Assembly (NCBI RefSeq): GCF_029784135.1
Contig: NC_073746.1
Coordinates: 57,696,097 to 57,760,096, forward strand
From: Toxorhynchites rutilus septentrionalis
Taxonomy: Eukaryota > Arthropoda > Insecta > Diptera > Culicidae
Direction of reading: 5' to 3'
Length of the DNA stretch: 64,000 nucleotides
Each line of letters starts with the position of its first letter. The stretch's first letter is position 1. Made by a program: the position numbers and the translations under genes. The notes beneath the pieces were generated by a model. It was not told the DNA's origin. It ran no database searches and worked only from the letters and a program-made list of their open reading frames with translations. Of this stretch, positions 20,201 to 34,078 are shown one piece after another.

Positions 20201-22320
20201 ACTTAAAGCCCATTACAGCGTTTTCATTTACTTCGGACAACGGTAGCGATCACCGACATCATCTCCATGGAGACGCGCAGTGCATCACATTAACAGCCGA
20301 CTCAAGCTTTCTCCCCTCGCGCGCCCTAGTTTTCCATCCACACCCCACACACCCACCTTTCTGCAAAGAAAGCACTATTCCGAGCTTAATTTGCTGACAT
20401 GAGAAATGTGGGAGAAAAAACACATGTGTGGAAAGGTGGAGTTGGGGGCGGGCGCTGTAAATTCTAATAAAAAATCCACTGCCATACAGCAGCAGTACAT
20501 TTTATTAGTTTCATTCTGGATCAATAATTGAAGCGTTTTCACACGAAGTGGCTCCGAAATGCGACGAGCTGAGGAAAATGAAAAGCTCTAACAATGCTAC
20601 ACCGGCGCATGCTCTCCTCCAATGTACGATTTCCGTTCCACATTAGAGGGGCATTAAATCGTGTACTGGTGTTGGTGAGTTCGGAAAATCAATGTAAAAT
20701 TGCGCAATGTTCAAGTGGTTCTTCCGCTCCAGAAAATTTTATGTAATGACATTCAACACGAAGCTTTCGACGAAGCGAACCAACACAAGCACAATGTAGG
20801 TCCTGTAGGGGAGAAATGGAGAGCTTTTTCTTCGTTTTGCAGCAGTGAGTTAACGATTTTCCGCTCGATATTGTGCTTATGTAACCAAACGCGCTTGTGT
20901 TAGTATCGCTCCGCTGTGTCCTCGTCCGGAATGTGATTACTGGATCATTAAACGAGGAGGTGGACAATGTAATATTAAAGTTCTTTCCCCTTTCACCCAC
21001 CCAGCGATGACCTAGTTTCGGCGACCGTTTCGCAGTTGAACACACATTCAAAGCGACAATTTGACGACGATGAGGACTAATTTCGCCTCACTGCTGGTGT
21101 CGCCACCCCCAAATCACACCCTCTCGTTGGGTGTGTTTTGGAATCACCACACACTTTGCTGCTGCGGTGAAGAGGATTACCCTCTACCGATGTTCAACTC
21201 AATTACAACAAAACATGCTTTTGTTCGCTTCCTACCTATGCTATTGATTCCGTCCGCCACTCGGAACATAAATAATAGTTTTCGTTCCACTTGCTGCTGC
21301 CACTTTCGGTGTCGGCTTTACAATCCGTGGCACTGGTTGAATAGCGATTGGTGTTTCGAGAGCAATCGATTTTCTAGAACAGGATACATGTTGGGTGCCA
21401 CTTTCGGACCAGAACATGGAGGTGCAAAATTTGTTTTGGCTCGCCGAATCTCGATATCCTTTCTCGGAAGCAATAGACGCGAAAGGGATGGTTAAGGACG
21501 TTTGATGGTTGGTTGAGTTTTGGGATAATTGCAAAGACGATTGGGGTGAATCACTACCGGAGGGTTTTCTAACAAAACAAAAAATTAGAACAAACAAGCA
21601 TTGTTTCTTTGTTTGAGCGTGCTCATCAGCAAATTCTTGAAAAATTCTTCTTTAGATTGAATACTACTTATTTCCAGCGCACAGCTGCAAAATTCTGAAT
21701 AATTAAACTATTGTGATTATGTGCATTGGCTTGTGTTTGACTATTTCGAGAGTGGTTAGAGAGCATAATTTTGGTTGATAGTAACAGTCAAGTTTATTGT
21801 GCATTTTTGGGATAAAATTAATATTAACACCCTAAAACCACTATGTCGGAGTTATGTCAGGAACACAGTCGGAAAAACCTAGGACTGAACCATAGGCTGT
21901 CAATTTGAATAACTTATCGGATATTCAAGAACTTGTTCTGTATCTCTTAGCAACAATACATCACCAACACTCCTATAAACATAATTCACATAGAACCCGT
22001 CCACAAATTATATCATGCGGAAGGAATTCTCAGCATAAATTTTCAACTAATAAACACTACTTTCACTGTTCTCCTTTCTATCCGGCTTGCAATGTGTTGT
22101 ACTTTGGCACTGCTTTTAATCCAGAAACAATGCACGAATTCGTGAAAATCGAATGATCGATCGGGATGTCCCCAACCACCAACAAGTCCAAAAACACTCC
22201 TAACTTCACACAAGCTCTCCTCCAGCATGCAAACATCAGTTTAATTTGTATTATTTCGCATATCACTTCAGAATACACCGAACCGTTGCATTGACAAGTG
22301 ATTACAATGAATCAAAAGTA
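20201..22320. other. Unannotated, relatively GC-rich single-copy-like DNA
   Basis: This part differs from the surrounding AT-rich repeats in composition and has no match elsewhere in the window. Overlapping frames on both strands (near 20689-21051, 21061-21495 and 21241-21597) lack recognisable domains. It could be regulatory or intronic DNA of a host gene outside the window. Confidence 0.35.
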
Positions 22321-24300
22321 TGATAATTATAAGTAGATATACCTTCGTTCAATTATATCTGCATCATTTTGTTCGCCAACGCCAGTATTTCGCCATTTTC
22401 CACCTAGCTTTAAAAACTTCATCTTCCCAGAACTTGTTGGGTATCTCGTCAGAAAATTTATCAATGTGGTGTTTTATGCTGTCCAAAGAGTGTAAATTAT
22501 TGCAATTGAGGAATTCTTCAGTGGTCCATACTTCAAACCAATTTGTAGAGTTTTCAAAAAGATATGAGACTCAGCATTGAACTGACGGAACATAACGCCT
22601 TATTTTGAAAAATCTTCTAGATCGCTGCCTTCAATTCGTCAAGTTGCGAACAATGCTTGTTGAAATTTATTGACTTTTCAATCCCATCAGACACATGGCA
22701 TGATTTTCTCCGGCTACCTATTTTATCTCATACATTGTTTACTTGTTTTAATATTCACACTATATATGGTCGGGGTTCAGCCAAAATGAACCATGCGCCA
22801 TTTTTTTCAAAATTGAGTTATTTACACAGAAAATAATAATCTATCGACTGTAAAATGACCATGACATTCGGACAATTGACAACAGCTTCAAAACAAAAAT
22901 TCGGTGTAGCAGACTGTAAAAAAATGAAATTCCATTCAACCAAAGCGAACCATAAACCCACAATATAGAACGATAGTGATCGTTTTCTCCATGAAGGCAA
23001 ATCCGGATCTTTAACAGATTTTTCTATTTCGGACAGCTCCTGTCGTCGGGATCTGGTAAGTAAGACAGTCTAAGGGCTGCCATGAAGTGTAGAAGCGCTG
23101 ATCTGCATCTGCAAAATGGTGTTCAATCACAACAAACCAAGTGTAATGCATTCCTTAATCAACTTATTTTCATTTATTAAGATATTATTTTGTAAAAAAA
23201 CAGTAAAAGTGAGTCAATATATATACTATTCATGAAATTAGTCAAGAGCCGTTACATAATACTAATGTATTGTGTAATGATATTATGTTAATAACTAGCA
23301 TGTACTTGGTTCGCTCTGGCTGCAAAGAGAATGAAGTTTTGCGTGTCAAGCAGTTTTTCCATATTTATAAAGGTTCTGAATCAGAAATTGACAATTACAG
23401 CATGAAAGGTAGTATTATGCTTGACATCCTGTTTGTAGCACGTGACCGGTTAAATGATAGATTTGATTCGACACAGTCAATTAGTGGGAGCCCAAACTTC
23501 AAATTGAAACATCTCAAATTAATATTTTTGACGCTTGGTTCGTTTTGGCAGAACCCCTACCATATGTCTTAGGTAAAAAAGTTAATGGAAAAATTTTCAA
23601 ATAATAAAAAATAAAATAAAAATCCATCCATTATTTGAAGAGATAATTTAGACACCGAGACATTGAAATGGGCCTCCATACTGAAAGGTTAGACGTAGTC
23701 CAACGTGAAAAACAACAGCAATGTGCACATGCGATGCAAAAATACAGAAGCGCTCTTCTTCAGGCGACATTAAAATCAACACGATCAACTCGAGCGAAAC
23801 ATCTGTGTGTGATATCAGCATTAGGAAAGAATGTTGCCTACTCGCTAGCTGGATTGAGACTGTGAGTTTAAATCGCAAATGGCTTATTTGTACATAATTA
23901 GTAAAAATGTCCTTAAATCGCAATATTTCTTATCTCCACATTGTCGGTAGAATGAACGTTGCATTTGCTTTTCGAGCGAGTGATTCACGCGCTCCTGATA
24001 CGCATTGGTATATAAATATTGTACCTCGTCGACGCATTAGTTCATATAGGTATAGAGATACCATCAGTCCTGATTTATTAGGATATGTCCTGATTTTGAG
24101 ATCCTATTGGGGCGTTGATTTATTTTTGATATTCTCGCCTTTGTCTTGCTTTTCATTCTTTATTTTCAGTATATTTTATTTTTCTGTGAAAACTTGTTTA
24201 TTAATGACTACAATTTTGCAAGGTGTCTTTTTAATGTCTGAACGAAAGTCATATTTAACCGATGAACTATTAAGATGCTAAATGTTGCAAATATTATCTA
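22321..24300. other. Unannotated AT-rich stretch
   Basis: Short frames (near 22320, 23270, 23668 and 23907) have no recognisable features. At 23692-23707 GACGTAGTCCAACGTG is a variant of the palindromic end motif seen at 34878, so an old relic of that element ends here. No gene. Confidence 0.4.
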
Positions 24301-24313
24301 TACGTATCCGGTG

Positions 24314-24461
24314 TTTTTTTTCTCTATTATAGTGACTTTCAACACATTTCGGCTGGTTCGTCACTTTTACTTCCATTTTTGGAAGAATGTCGGGAGTGAG
24401 AATTGAACTCGTGATCTCTGCGTGAGAGGTATGGATGTTACCACTACGCCAGATCGCCTCC
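24314..24461 (-). mobile_element. Short tRNA-derived SINE, family C, 148 bp
   Basis: On the minus strand it starts GGAGGCGATC, then a good A box TGGCGTAGTGG (complement of 24441-24451) and a B-box arm GAGTTCAATTCTC (complement of 24398-24410) with a pairing GAG/CTC stem. About 75 bases of body follow, ending in a short A-rich tail (plus-strand TTTTTTTTCTC near 24314). ACGTATCCGGTG at 24302-24313 and ACGTATCGGTG at 24462-24472 form a target duplication with one base missing. The anticodon loop lacks the conserved U33, so it is not a working tRNA gene. Confidence 0.8.
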
Positions 24462-24472
24462 ACGTATCGGTG

Positions 24473-26850
24473 GTTAATAGCGGTATGTACTTATTGTCAT
24501 TTTGCTGAATCGGTAGTATGAAAACAACAGTGAACCATTACAGGTAAATCTGATTTAGAAAAGCATATACACACACCAAAACATCTATATCCACAATTCC
24601 ATGCTGAAAAAATCAAATTCAGCTGCTCAGGAGATTTGGGCTGAAGAAGCAGCTCTTTCTTTTCATACTATCATGATGATGTTTCATAACAGCATAACGT
24701 TTGATGACTCGGAAATTGTCAAACGATCTTCTATCTTCACCGCATGGGTCGTCTGAGAAACATATTAAATATATAAATTTGAGTATTTTGTTCTCTTGAG
24801 GTGCGAAAAAACGTGTTTTTATTTATGTATATCTCGAAAAATTACAATGGTTTGATCATAATCGTAGCTGTGAGAGGTGTCCTGGTTTGTAACTACTGCC
24901 AGATGGTATCTCTGATTGGGTAGAACAAATGTATGGAAAAATGGGAATGCTTCCAATACGAATTTCAATTCGGAATTGGTATGCTTCCAATATGAAAAAA
25001 GAAATTTTTTTTCTTCATATTTCTGAAGTTTATACATTCAAAAATATGTCCTTTGAACGATTTTTCGAAATTTTCAACATTTACCGAGATATCGCCATTT
25101 TAGTTGCGCGGAATCTAATTTGGTCCGTCCTTGATTCAAAACTCACGATATCTCAAATTCTACTGAACCGATTCATTTCAAATTTGTTTTCAAAATTCTT
25201 AATACATCTCTCTATCGCATGGACCATCATCCGTGGGCAAATTGATCACCGGGGTGAAAATGATCAAACGTACTAATGAAACAAATTGAAATTTTTGAAG
25301 GTATTATTCAATTAAATCATAAACTTTTTCTTGTGACATGTTCGATAATCAACTTTGGTTCTTTCCGTCAGTGGTTCTCATCAATTCGTTTATTTAATTG
25401 CATAAAGATTTTTTTTTCTGAATCGCATCTTCGTTTCAATTTTAAGCATGGTGAAGAAACCTTTTTTTTCAACGATATTAATAAACGATAAACATATTAT
25501 TTTACACTCAGCTGATTCTTTTCGAGTTCAAATAGTAATCAAATTGTTACAATAACTGTTGAAACAAGTGAGAACAACTTTTTTTTTAACCAGACAACCA
25601 ATGTTGTGACTCAGTTTTCTCGGATATGTACCGAATCAGGTTTCCGAGGGAAGTGACCACTTAATGACCGGCACCAAATCCCATCATACGACATACCGAA
25701 CATTATTATTAACATTACATTATACTAGCTCATTGGAGCACATTTCATGGGCTTATGGCCAGATCTTGTTATGTGAGAGGCACAACGCCACCTTTAGACG
25801 GAATAAATCAGATTTGGTATTCTAAAACCGTTAAACATGGGAAAAGAAAACAGTGAATCTATACATTGTCGAACATATTACACTAGAAAAAAATGAAAAA
25901 AATAGTTTGTTCCTTTTCACCGCAAAGTTATGGTTCGAAAATTTTCGCCAAAACATATTCTAAACTAGCGTATAATGAAATTTCCAACAAAATATTCAAT
26001 AACATTTCGTGACCTTGCCATCAGTACTGAATATTTAGATTTTTCTGAAAATCGTGATCAATTTATGACTAAACACATTTTTTTCTTGTTTGTCCGAGAT
26101 TCATACCATAGTGGCGTCTTCACCTATGAGGAATATATTGGATTTATTACTTGCGGATAATCAGAAGTGTTGAGATCGTATTGTCTAAGGCACTGGGTTT
26201 TTACCAATTCACTTTACACGCTTTGTAACTTTTATAATTGAAATATTTTTTTTCGTTTACTTGTTTTTGTATTCTTAATGGATTTAAAACAAATGAAATA
26301 ATGGTTGATAAAATGATTATATGTTTCATTTGTTCGGACCTCGAAAAAACGTGCAAAAAGCATTCCTCTACACTATAATACCCCCTTAAGTTCTATTCCG
26401 ATGATCAGAACGAATAAGGAGTGCACTCGTTGAATGTTGATGAGATAGGAAAGAAATTTGATCGAGAAATTCAGACGATTGTTGATTATTTGCTTGACAT
26501 ATTTTGAATGAAAACAATTTTCAGTGAAGAAGGAGATAAACATGAATATCCGATGTTCACTATTGTACCGTTGAAATAATGATTTGACTTCAAAATATAT
26601 GGAATTCAAGAAATTCATATGGGAAGGTGTACTTCCTCCACAAAAGCAGCCATCCAGAGCTTTGCCGGTTTGCTTCCAGGCTATTCTGAGAAAGCTTTGA
26701 GTACTTTGGAACATGTATTACACCTACTGATTTTAATTACATCACAACAGGCGCGACGGTGATGTTCAAGTTCATCGCTATCGTTTGATATTGAGAATCG
26801 AGTGTCTGAACCCATTTTGTTCTATAAAATAGCCTTTTCCTAAAAAGCCA
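24473..26850. other. Unannotated AT-rich stretch
   Basis: Several short frames (near 24929, 25276, 25975 and 26373) lack domains. No terminal repeats or RNA genes were recognised. Confidence 0.4.
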
Positions 26851-28740
26851 ACATTGATTATTAAATATCTACCCTAGGGCCTCCGATTCGTTCGAGTCTA
26901 ATGAGATCATGAAGAGTTATTCGTTTGTTTTCGTGTGCGCTTCTAGGAAACGCCAAACGAACCGATCTAATCACGAAAACAGGAAAACTTTCTCCCATGG
27001 CACAAGCCCTTCTCATTTTGCCTATCAAAGAAAAACATTTCACTTTGTTCGGTCAGCAAAACAGCGCGCGAGTCGAGTCGAGAAGAAGAAAAAATACTTT
27101 ACTCGTATTTTACCTTCAAACCCATCGGAGCCGGAGTCAGGCCAATCTCTGCACACCCTTCTGGTACGGTTATTTTTCACTTTGTCTGGAATTCGGGTTT
27201 GTTGTGTTATCATAATATGCTACACGCCTGCGCACCGTCAGCGTAATCAAATCCATTTTCGAGAATGTTTGATATGCCAACCAGCAAAACAGCGGCAACG
27301 GGTTTGACGCTCGGTGGCAGCATCACTCCATTACAGCCGGAGCGGGGAGGGATTAACGTGTAAAGATTACTGCCCTCTCATCCCGTCGCACACTGATTGG
27401 AATGGTTACGTGGTTTTCCTAATGAGATTTATTCATCTTTCTGTAATAGGCACTTGTGAGTTCGCGGTACTTTTTCACGATGCCGAGATCTGAGGGCCCA
27501 ACAATTACTGGAATGTAAGCGATGCGGAATGCAATTATCACAAGGCACTGGTTGACTTTGAAGAAAATTTGTATTCTTGTAGCAAATGCAAACATTCAAA
27601 CTAGGCAAAAATAACAGCACTCATTGTCAACTAAACATCCACAAATTGCCCCATCGTATCACATCTTGCATTGAGATAAGGCTTTTTCTCTTCCGCAAAC
27701 ATTCAATCATGCCCCTCTATCTTGGTGAAGTGTGGTGCCTGAAGTGCCTGAAGATACCAACACGTGCGCAAACCTTCCAGCGCCAGGGCGGCCTAATTAG
27801 CGACGATGAAACGTGTTCAAGAGCTGACTTTGCTGCATTTCAATCTTTGCTATCTTAGTTGCAGGGAAGCAACACTGTTGGCAACCTACTCTACGAAATA
27901 CGGTTCTTACTTTAGAAAATTAAACTCGCCCGCAGAACTTATCACTGATGATGTGGGCGAGGGGGATGGACAAAAGGTAAAAATTGAGCAGGGTTATTCC
28001 CTAGTGGAAAAACACTTCCGTGTGTCATGAATTCAGCGCTAACAATTCCACGGGAGTGATATATGTCACGAAACGTATTGTTCTCAGTGTCCCGAAGACG
28101 CGCGCTGGTGATAATGATAATAGGAACAAAATACTTCAACTACTCAATTCTGGGCAGCATCCTTTTTCCCCGAAGCAAAAAATGTAGGCAGTCTGTCCGA
28201 GCGAGTCTTAGACCGGGATTCTACTGAGGCCATCCTTTGGATATCGGATAGTAAAAGAGTTGAATTGTCTAGAAGTTGCCTCAGTAGAATCCTGGTTTTA
28301 TATGAAAAAGACGAATGAAGAAAAAAGATTGCTGAAGGAGGAACACTTCTTCACAACCAAGAGTGATGTCCTTTGCCTCAGGTACCGCCTTCCATGGATT
28401 ATTATTGTTGTTTTTCATGTACTACTGCCAGAAGAATGATTTTTCTCCCTGGTGGGATGCTCTCGGGTGGAATTCGCTTTTTCATTCTTTCCTATATACT
28501 GGTAACTGGGTTAGGACGTGTCGGTACGTTGCGGGATTTCGTAGCGTAGATAAAGAGATCCGCTCCGGTCTAGCGATCCACTGTGGACACGTATACGGAT
28601 TATTGCACGATTCTACCATTCATCATCGTGAGCATCTTTAAGAGGTTGTATCAAGAAAAAAACATACAAATCCACAAAGTTGAGAACCCTACGCTGTTCC
28701 GGTTTGGTCGTTTGTACTTGTCACCCATCGGCCGAGGTTT
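26851..28740. other. Unannotated, mixed-composition stretch
   Basis: Overlapping frames on both strands at 26861-27307, 27586-28030 and 28363-28861 have no family features. A short inverted pair (TTCTACTGAGG near 28218, CCTCAGTAGAAT near 28280) flanks about 50 bp. Possibly non-coding host DNA. Confidence 0.35.
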
Positions 28741-28826
28741 AAAAATTGCAAATAAGGGCATCAATATAAATATTAAAAAAATAGAAAATTTAGCTCAGAT
28801 TTTTCCATTTTTCATTATTATATTTT

Positions 28827-31800
28827 TTAAATTTTTAAATTTTTCAATTTTTAAATTTTAAAATTTTTAAATTTTTAAATTTTTAAATTTTTAAATTTTT
28901 AAATTTTTAAATTTTTAAATTTTTAAATTTTTAAATTTTTAAATTTTTAAATTTTTAAATTTTTAAATTTTTAAATTTTTAAATTTTTAAATTTTTAAAT
29001 TTTTAAATTTTTAAATTTTTAAATTTTTAAATTTTTAAATTTTTAAATTTTTAAATTTTTAAATTTTTAAATTTTTAAATTTTTAAATTTTTAAATTTTT
29101 AAATTTTTAAATTTTTCAATTTTTCAATTTTTCAATTTTTCAATTTTTCAATTTTTCAATTTTTCAATTTTTCAATTTTTCAATTTTTCAATTTTTCAAT
29201 TTTTCAATTTTTCAATTTTTCAATTTTTCAATTTTTCAATTTTTCAATTTTTCAATTTTTCAATTTTTCAATTTTTCAATTTTTCAATTTTTCAATTTTT
29301 CAATTTTTCAATTTTTCAATTTTTCAATTTTTCAATTTTTCAATTTTTCAATTTTTCAATTTTTCAATTTTTCAATTTTTCAATTTTTCAATTTTCAATT
29401 TTTCAATTTTTCAATTTTTCAATTTTTCAATTTTTCAATTTTTCAATTTTTCAATTTTTCAATTTTTCAATTTTTCAATTTTTCAATTTTTACAATTTTT
29501 AAATTTTTAAATTTTTAAATTTTTAAATTTTTAAATTTTTAAATTTTTAAATTTTTAAATTTTTAAATTTTTAAATTTTTAAATTTTTCAATTTTTTAAT
29601 TTTTCAATTTTTCAATTTTTCAATTTTTCAATTTTTCAATTTTTCAATTTTTCAATTTTTCAATTTTTCAATTTTTCAATTTTTCAATTTTTCAATTTTT
29701 CAATTTTTCAATTTTTCAAATTTTTCAATTTTCAATTTTCAATTTTCAATTTTTCAATTTTTCAATTTTTCAATTTTCAATTTTTCAATTTTTCAATTTT
29801 TCAATTTTTCAATTTTCAATTTTTCAATTTTTCAATTTTCAATTTCAATTTTTCAATTTTTCAATTTTCCAATTTTCCAATTTTTCAATTTTCAATTTTT
29901 CAATTTTTCAATTTTTCAATTTTTCAATTTTCAATTTTTCAATTTTTCAATTTTTCAATTTTTAAATTTTTAAATTTTAAATTTTTAAATTTTTAAATTT
30001 TTAAATTTTTAAATTTTTAAATTTTTAAATTTTTAAATTTTTAAATTTTTAAATTTTAAATTTTTCAATTTTTCAATTTTTCAATTTTCAATTTTTCAAT
30101 TTTCAATTTTTCAATTTTTCAATTTTTCAATTTTTCAATTTTTCAATTTTTCAATTTTTCAATTTTTCAATTTTTTCAATTTTCAATTTATCAATTTTTC
30201 AATTTTCAATTTTCAATTTTTCAATTTTCAATTTTTAAATTTTCAATTTTTCAATTTTCAATTTTTCAATTTTCAATTTTTCAATTTATTCAATTTTTCA
30301 ATTTTTCAATTTTTCATTTTTTCAATTTTTCAATTTTTCAATTTTTCATTTTTCAATTTTTCAATTTTTTCAATTTTTCATTTTAAATTTTTAAATTTTA
30401 AATTTTAAATTTTTAAATTTTTAAATTTTTAAATTTTTAAATTTAAATTTTTTATTTCAATTTTTCAATTTTCAATTTTTCAATTTTTCAATTTTTCAAT
30501 TTTTCAATTTTTCAATTTTTCAATTTTTCAATTTTAAAATTTTTAAATTTTAAATTTTTTAAATTTTAAATTTTAAATTTTTAAATTTTAAATTTTTAAA
30601 TTTTTAAATTTTAAATTTTAAATTTTAAATTTTAATTTTTCAATTTTTCAATTTTTCAATTTTTAAATTTTTAAATTTTAAATTTTTAAATTTTAAATTT
30701 TAAATTTTTAAATTTTTAAATTTTAAATTTTTTTTTTCAATTTTTCAATTTTTCAATTTTTCAATTTTTCAATTTTCAATTTTTCAATTTTTCAATTTTT
30801 CAATTTTCCAATTTTTCAATTTTTAAATTTAAATTTTCAATTTTCAATTTTTCAATTTTTCAAATTTTCAATTTTTTCAATTTTTAAATTTTAATTTTTA
30901 AATTTTTAAATTTTAAATTTTTAAATTTTTAAATTTTTAAAATTTTAAATTTTTAAATTTTAAATTTTAAAATTTTTAAATTTTTAAATTTTAAATTTTC
31001 AATTTTCAATTTTTCAATTTCCAATTAATTTTCAATTTTTCAATTTTTCAATTTTTCAATTTTCAATTTTTTCAATTTTTCAATTTTTCAATTTTCAATT
31101 TTTCAAATTTTCAATTTTTTCAATTTTCAATTTTTAAATTTTTAAATTTTAAATTTTAAATTTTTAAATTTTTAAATTAAATTTTCAATTTTCAATTTTC
31201 AATTTTTCAATTTTTCAATTTTTCAATTTTTCAATTTTTCAATTTTTCAATTTTTCAATTTTTCAATTTTTTCAATTTTTCAATTTTCAATTTTTCAATT
31301 TTTCAATTTTCAATTTTTTCAATTTTTCAATTTTTCAATTTTTCAATTTTCAATTTTTCAATTTTTAAATTTTTAAATTTTTAAATTTTTAAATTTTTAA
31401 ATTTTTAAATTTTAAATTTTTAAATTTTTAATTTTTAAATTTTTAAATTTTTAAATTTTTAAATTTTTATATTTTTAAATTTTCAATTTTTCAATTTTTC
31501 AATTTTTAAATTTTTAAATTTTTAAATTTTTAAATTTTTAAATTTTTAAAATTTTTAAATTTAAATTTTTTTTTTCAATTTTTCAATTTTTCAATTTTTC
31601 AATTTTCCAATTTTTCAATTTTTAAATTTTTCAATTTTTCAATTTTTCAATTTTTCAATTTTTCAATTTTTCAATTTTTAAATTTTTAAATTTTTAAATT
31701 TTTAAATTTTTAAATTTTTAAATTTTTAAATTTTTAAATTTTTAAATTTTTAAATTTTTAAATTTTTAAATTTTTAAATTTTTAAATTTTTAAATTTTTC

Positions 31801-32815
31801 AATTTTTCAATTTTTCAATTTTTAAATTTTTAAATTTTTAAATTTTTAAATTTTTAAATTTTTAAATTTTTAAATTTTTAAATTTTTAAATTTTTAAATT
31901 TTTAAATTTTAATTTTTTTTTTTCAATTTTTCAATTTTTCAATTTTTCAATTTTCCAATTTTTCAATTTTTCAATTTTTCAATTTTTCAATTTTTCAATT
32001 TTTCAATTTTTCAATTTTTCAATTTTTCAATTTTTCAATTTTTCAATTTTTCAATTTTTCAATTTTTCAATTTTTCAATTTTTCAATTTTTTAATTTTTC
32101 AATTTTTCAATTTTTCAATTTTTCAATTTTTCAATTTTTCAATTTTTAAATTTTTAAATTTTTAAATTTTTAAATTTTTAAATTTTTAAATTTTTCAATT
32201 TTTCAATTTTTCAATTTTTCAATTTTTCAATTTTTCAATTTTTCAATTTTTCAATTTTTCAATTTTTCAATTTTTCAATTTTTCAATTTTTCAATTTTTC
32301 AATTTTTCAATTTTTTAATTTTTCAATTTTTCAATTTTTCAATTTTTCAATTTTTCAATTTTTCAATTTTTCAATTTTTCAATTTTTCAATTTTTCAATT
32401 TTTCAATTTTTCAATTTTTCAATTTTTCAATTTTTCAATTTTTCAATTTTTCAATTTTTCAATTTTTCAATTTTTCAATTTTTCAATTTTTCAATTTTTC
32501 AATTTTTCAATTTTTCAATTTTTCAATTTTTCAATTTTTCAATTTTTCAATTTTTCAATTTTTCAATTTTTCAATTTTCCAGTTTTCCAATTTTTCAATT
32601 TTTCAATTTTTCAATTTTTCAATTTTTCAATTTTTCAATTTTTCAATTTTTCAATTTTTCAATTTTTCAATTTTTCAATTTTTCAATTTTTCAATTTTTC
32701 AATTTTTCAATTTTTCAATTTTTCAATTTTTCAATTTTTCAATTTTTCAATTTTTCAATTTTTCAATTTTTCAATTTTTAATTTTTAATTTTTTTTTATT
32801 TTTCAATTTTTTCTC
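28827..32815. repeat. Octanucleotide satellite (AAATTTTT / CAATTTTT), about 4 kb
   Basis: Nearly uninterrupted tandem 8-mers. Two variants differing at one base occupy alternating blocks: AAATTTTT (for example 28845-29115, 29495-29585, 31680-31797) and CAATTTTT (for example 29116-29490, 32190-32770). Seven-base variants (CAATTTT) and short junction errors are concentrated in 29700-31500, while the distal parts are very regular. The plus strand is T-rich. There is no coding capacity. A region this uniform is also a place where assembly length is unreliable. Confidence 0.97.
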
Positions 32816-33612
32816 GTTTTTGTTTTTTTTTCTTATTTATTTATGTTCTCTTTTTTCAATTAATTTTAATTCATTCTCACTTTTGAATTTTTTTTATTTT
32901 TCTCTCATTTCTTCTCTTTTTTTTCATTCGTCTCATGTTTTCCCATTCCCCATTTTTAATTTTGGTCACTTTTAGCTCGTTTTATTAATTTTTCTTATTT
33001 TTAAATTTTTCTATTTGGTTTCTTATTTTTTCAATTTCTTTTCTATGTTTCTAATTTTTCTCGTTTCTTTAATTTTTTTTTCTCTTTTTTCATTTGTCTC
33101 GTTTTTCTCATTGTCCTCATTGTCTCATTGTCTCATTCTAATTTTTCTTTTTTTTCATTCTGCTCATTATTTAATTTTTTCTCATTTTGATTTGTTTTTT
33201 CTTATATATTTTCACTTTTCTTTGGTTCTACAGTTTTTCATTTTACATTGCTCATTTTTGTCTTTTTTTCTTAGTTTTTCACATTTCTACTTTTTTTCTT
33301 TTTTCGAAGTTCTTTTTCACCTTTTTCACGTTTCCTTTTTTTTGAATTTTTCTCATTTTTTTCCCCATTTTTTCTCATTTTTTTCATTTTTCTTGTTTTT
33401 TCTGATTTTCCTATTTTCAATTTCTCATTTTTTTAATTTTTTTTCTCATTTTTTCATTTCTCTTATTTCTCCCATTATTCTATTTTTTCTCAGTTTTTTC
33501 ATTTTTTTCTCAATTTTCTCAGTTTTCCTTTCATTTTTCTCATTTTTCTTATTTTTCATTTTTTTCATACGTCTCATTTTCCTAATTTTTCTCATTTTTC
33601 TCATAATTCTTA
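32816..33612. repeat. Degenerate T/C-rich tract after the satellite
   Basis: Loose repetition of TTTTTCTCATTTTT-like words with almost no G on the plus strand. A 242-codon frame (33015-33743) made almost entirely of Phe, Ser, Leu and Ile is a by-product of this composition. Confidence 0.85.
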
Positions 33613-34078
33613 TCTACAGGACGGACTCGATTATATATAGTCTCGGATTTCTTTTCACATTATATAATCGAATCCTGTATATAATGGAGTCAAAAAAATG
33701 TTTTGTCTTTCATTTGTTTTTTTATGCATATACGTTTCGTTGAATTTAAATCAAGAATTTAGTGTTCGATTCATCCCCTTAAAGCCAGAAAACACCTTTC
33801 TCACATGAGAAAAACAGGAAGTGGGTTATATCTATGGTATAACCGCAAGGGTGACGTAGGACTATCGTTGATTTAGAGATCATTTGTATGAAGTTGAATC
33901 TGAATTCATTCTGAATGAATGAATATTTCGAGAACTTCGAAAACGAGAGCGTTACGTTGGAGGCACAAGGTTTTATGCATCCAATATTGGATACGGAAAT
34001 ATCCTACTGATGGGGAAGAATAATCTTCAGAAGCTATCCTGTTGATTGCGATTGATTGAAAAATCACAAAACCTAATG

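Noticed and set aside
20689..21597. Overlapping 118-144 codon frames on both strands
   Set aside because: Frames on opposite strands overlap each other, lack recognisable motifs and have no convincing splice sites.
24390..24461. Possible functional tRNA gene on the minus strand
   Set aside because: A and B boxes are good, but the anticodon loop lacks U33 and the unit has a tail and target duplication, so it is a SINE head.
28827..32815. CRISPR-like or other spaced repeat array
   Set aside because: The repeats are contiguous 8-mers without unique spacers, and the genome is eukaryotic.
33015..33743. 242-codon open frame rich in Phe, Ser, Leu and Ile
   Set aside because: It is produced by the T/C-rich low-complexity tract next to the satellite; there is no domain structure and composition explains the absence of stops.
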